Shown here: piece by piece, positions 63,258 to 64,000 of the stretch | Numbering within the stretch: the stretch's first letter is position 1 | How the letters are laid out: each line of letters opens with the position of its first letter | Source: Liriodendron chinense | Lineage: Eukaryota > Streptophyta > Magnoliopsida > Magnoliales > Magnoliaceae | Direction of reading: 5' to 3' | Length of the DNA stretch: 64,000 nt | Assembly: GCA_003013855.2 (NCBI GenBank) | Contig: ML058452.1 | Location: forward strand, 1,845,685 to 1,909,684 | Made by a program: the position numbers and the translations under genes | Notes under the pieces: generated by a model | Databases searched by the model: none | Told to the model about the DNA's origin: nothing | The model's input: only the letters and a program-made list of their open reading frames with translations

Positions 63258-64000
63258 TGTCACGCCCTGAAATCCAAGACTCGAGTATAACAACTCAGGC
63301 TCGAGTTTCAGAGTATGAACTCAATCCAAATATAACCTGAAGAGATATTTCATTCCACATACCACCATAATACTAAGCTGAAGTATTTTATTAACCATGA
63401 ATTAAATCTCAAATAAAAGTTTAAGCCAAACAACTACAACCATTCTGCAAAATACTCAAATCTACTAAAATCTGTTTTCAATCATCTACTAAAGGAAATA
63501 AATTCAACACCTAACAAATATAAGTCCTTCTAATAAAAATAATCAGTCCAAATATTCTGCTTCAGCCCTCCTCCTTCCTCTTGATATCCTGCAGGAACTG
63601 TGGGGATTTTGGTGAGCTAAAGCCCAGGGAGATCATTTTCATCATAAGTAATATCCAGTTGATAGACGTTAGACGTGAAATACTAACAGCTAGGATTATG
63701 TGAGCATATACAAGAATATAATGAAGATCTAAACATCTTATGTCCTTATTAGAAGTGAAACATGTTATCATGATGTCATGTATGTTTATGGTACGTGTAG
63801 AGCACAAACGTCTAGGACTCGTTGCCACACTGAACATTAGGAACCTGTCGCAATCAACCATGCTCACCTAACCGGTACAACGAGGCGGCAAATCAACCAT
63901 GCACCCAGTGGGCAAATCAACCATGCACCACTGATCCAAACCGAGCAATCACCATGCTCACAAGTGAAACGACCAGAACTCGCTGCCACTGAACATTAGG
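63258..64000 (-). mobile_element. 5' LTR of chromovirus copy B, cut by window end
   Basis: 743 bp of R/U5 sequence, starting TGTCACGCCCTG on the plus strand. The first 260 bp match the other LTR exactly or nearly so. From about 63,525 on there are about 14 one- or two-base insertions or deletions and about two substitutions, which looks like unpolished sequence. Confidence 0.95.

Larger units (their letters stand above)
55490..64000 (-). mobile_element. Chromovirus (Ty3/Gypsy, Tekay/Del-like) copy B, nearly complete
   Basis: 3' LTR 55,490-58,470, polypurine tract 58,471-58,487, gag-pol 58,518-63,133, primer site 63,243-63,254, and the first 743 bp of the 5' LTR (63,258 to the window end). 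Pol order is protease, RT, RNase H, integrase, chromodomain, which is Ty3/Gypsy. The chromodomain makes it a chromovirus, and the long LTR and C-terminal form suggest Tekay/Del. The left flank is CACTTAG; the right target duplication is outside the window. Confidence 0.95.

Overview
This is plant nuclear DNA, almost certainly intergenic heterochromatin. I find no convincing host gene and no rRNA or tRNA gene. Evidence for a plant: Ty3/Gypsy and Ty1/Copia retrotransposons with plant-type domains and an initiator-Met primer site, tRNA-derived SINEs, TIR elements with 9-bp target duplications, and dozens of fold-back elements whose ends read GTGGGGCCCACCATGATGT. That last family makes me think of a magnoliid or other early-diverging angiosperm, but this is an inference from memory.

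Layout. Positions 1-2.4 kb hold small elements and a 652-bp tandem duplication. Positions 2,420-38,579 are a tandem segmental duplication. Unit 1 is 2,420-17,079 and unit 2 is 17,094-38,579, with a 14-nt filler at the junction. The ancestral unit was TE-rich: fold-back elements, a SINE, a 33-bp minisatellite and one long LTR. Comparing the units gives empty sites for later insertions. Unit 1 gained a solo LTR (13,634-15,575) and a poly-C tract. Unit 2 gained a retroelement whose two LTRs are inverted relative to each other (19,908-26,656), with a truncated Gypsy element nested in it. Unit 2 also gained a 550-bp fold-back element (26,893-27,441), a 179-bp MITE (29,487-29,665) and an 814-bp LTR fragment (30,936-31,749).

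Positions 38.6-41.7 kb hold more fold-back elements and SINEs. Positions 41.74-46.16 kb are a truncated Tat-like Gypsy element on the minus strand (5' LTR, primer site, broken gag). It abuts a degenerate Copia element (46.2-50.6 kb, plus strand). Positions 51.8-55.5 kb hold fragments of three LTRs nested in one another. Positions 55,490 to the window end are a young, nearly complete chromovirus on the minus strand (3' LTR, gag-pol with integrase and chromodomain, primer site, start of the 5' LTR).

Coding content. The only recognisable proteins are retrotransposon proteins. The chromovirus gag-pol is in three frames because of two single-base shifts. Its second LTR, at the window end, differs from the first mainly by one-base indels, so assembly error is a live explanation for the shifts. 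Most other open frames lie inside LTRs, minisatellites or fold-back elements and are not annotated as genes.

Most unusual: (1) the inverted-LTR retroelement with a perfect 5-bp target duplication and a reconstructable empty site; (2) a cluster of six 22-bp palindromes at about 54-bp spacing upstream of the TATA box in a solo LTR, replaced in a related LTR by a different palindrome family at the equivalent place.
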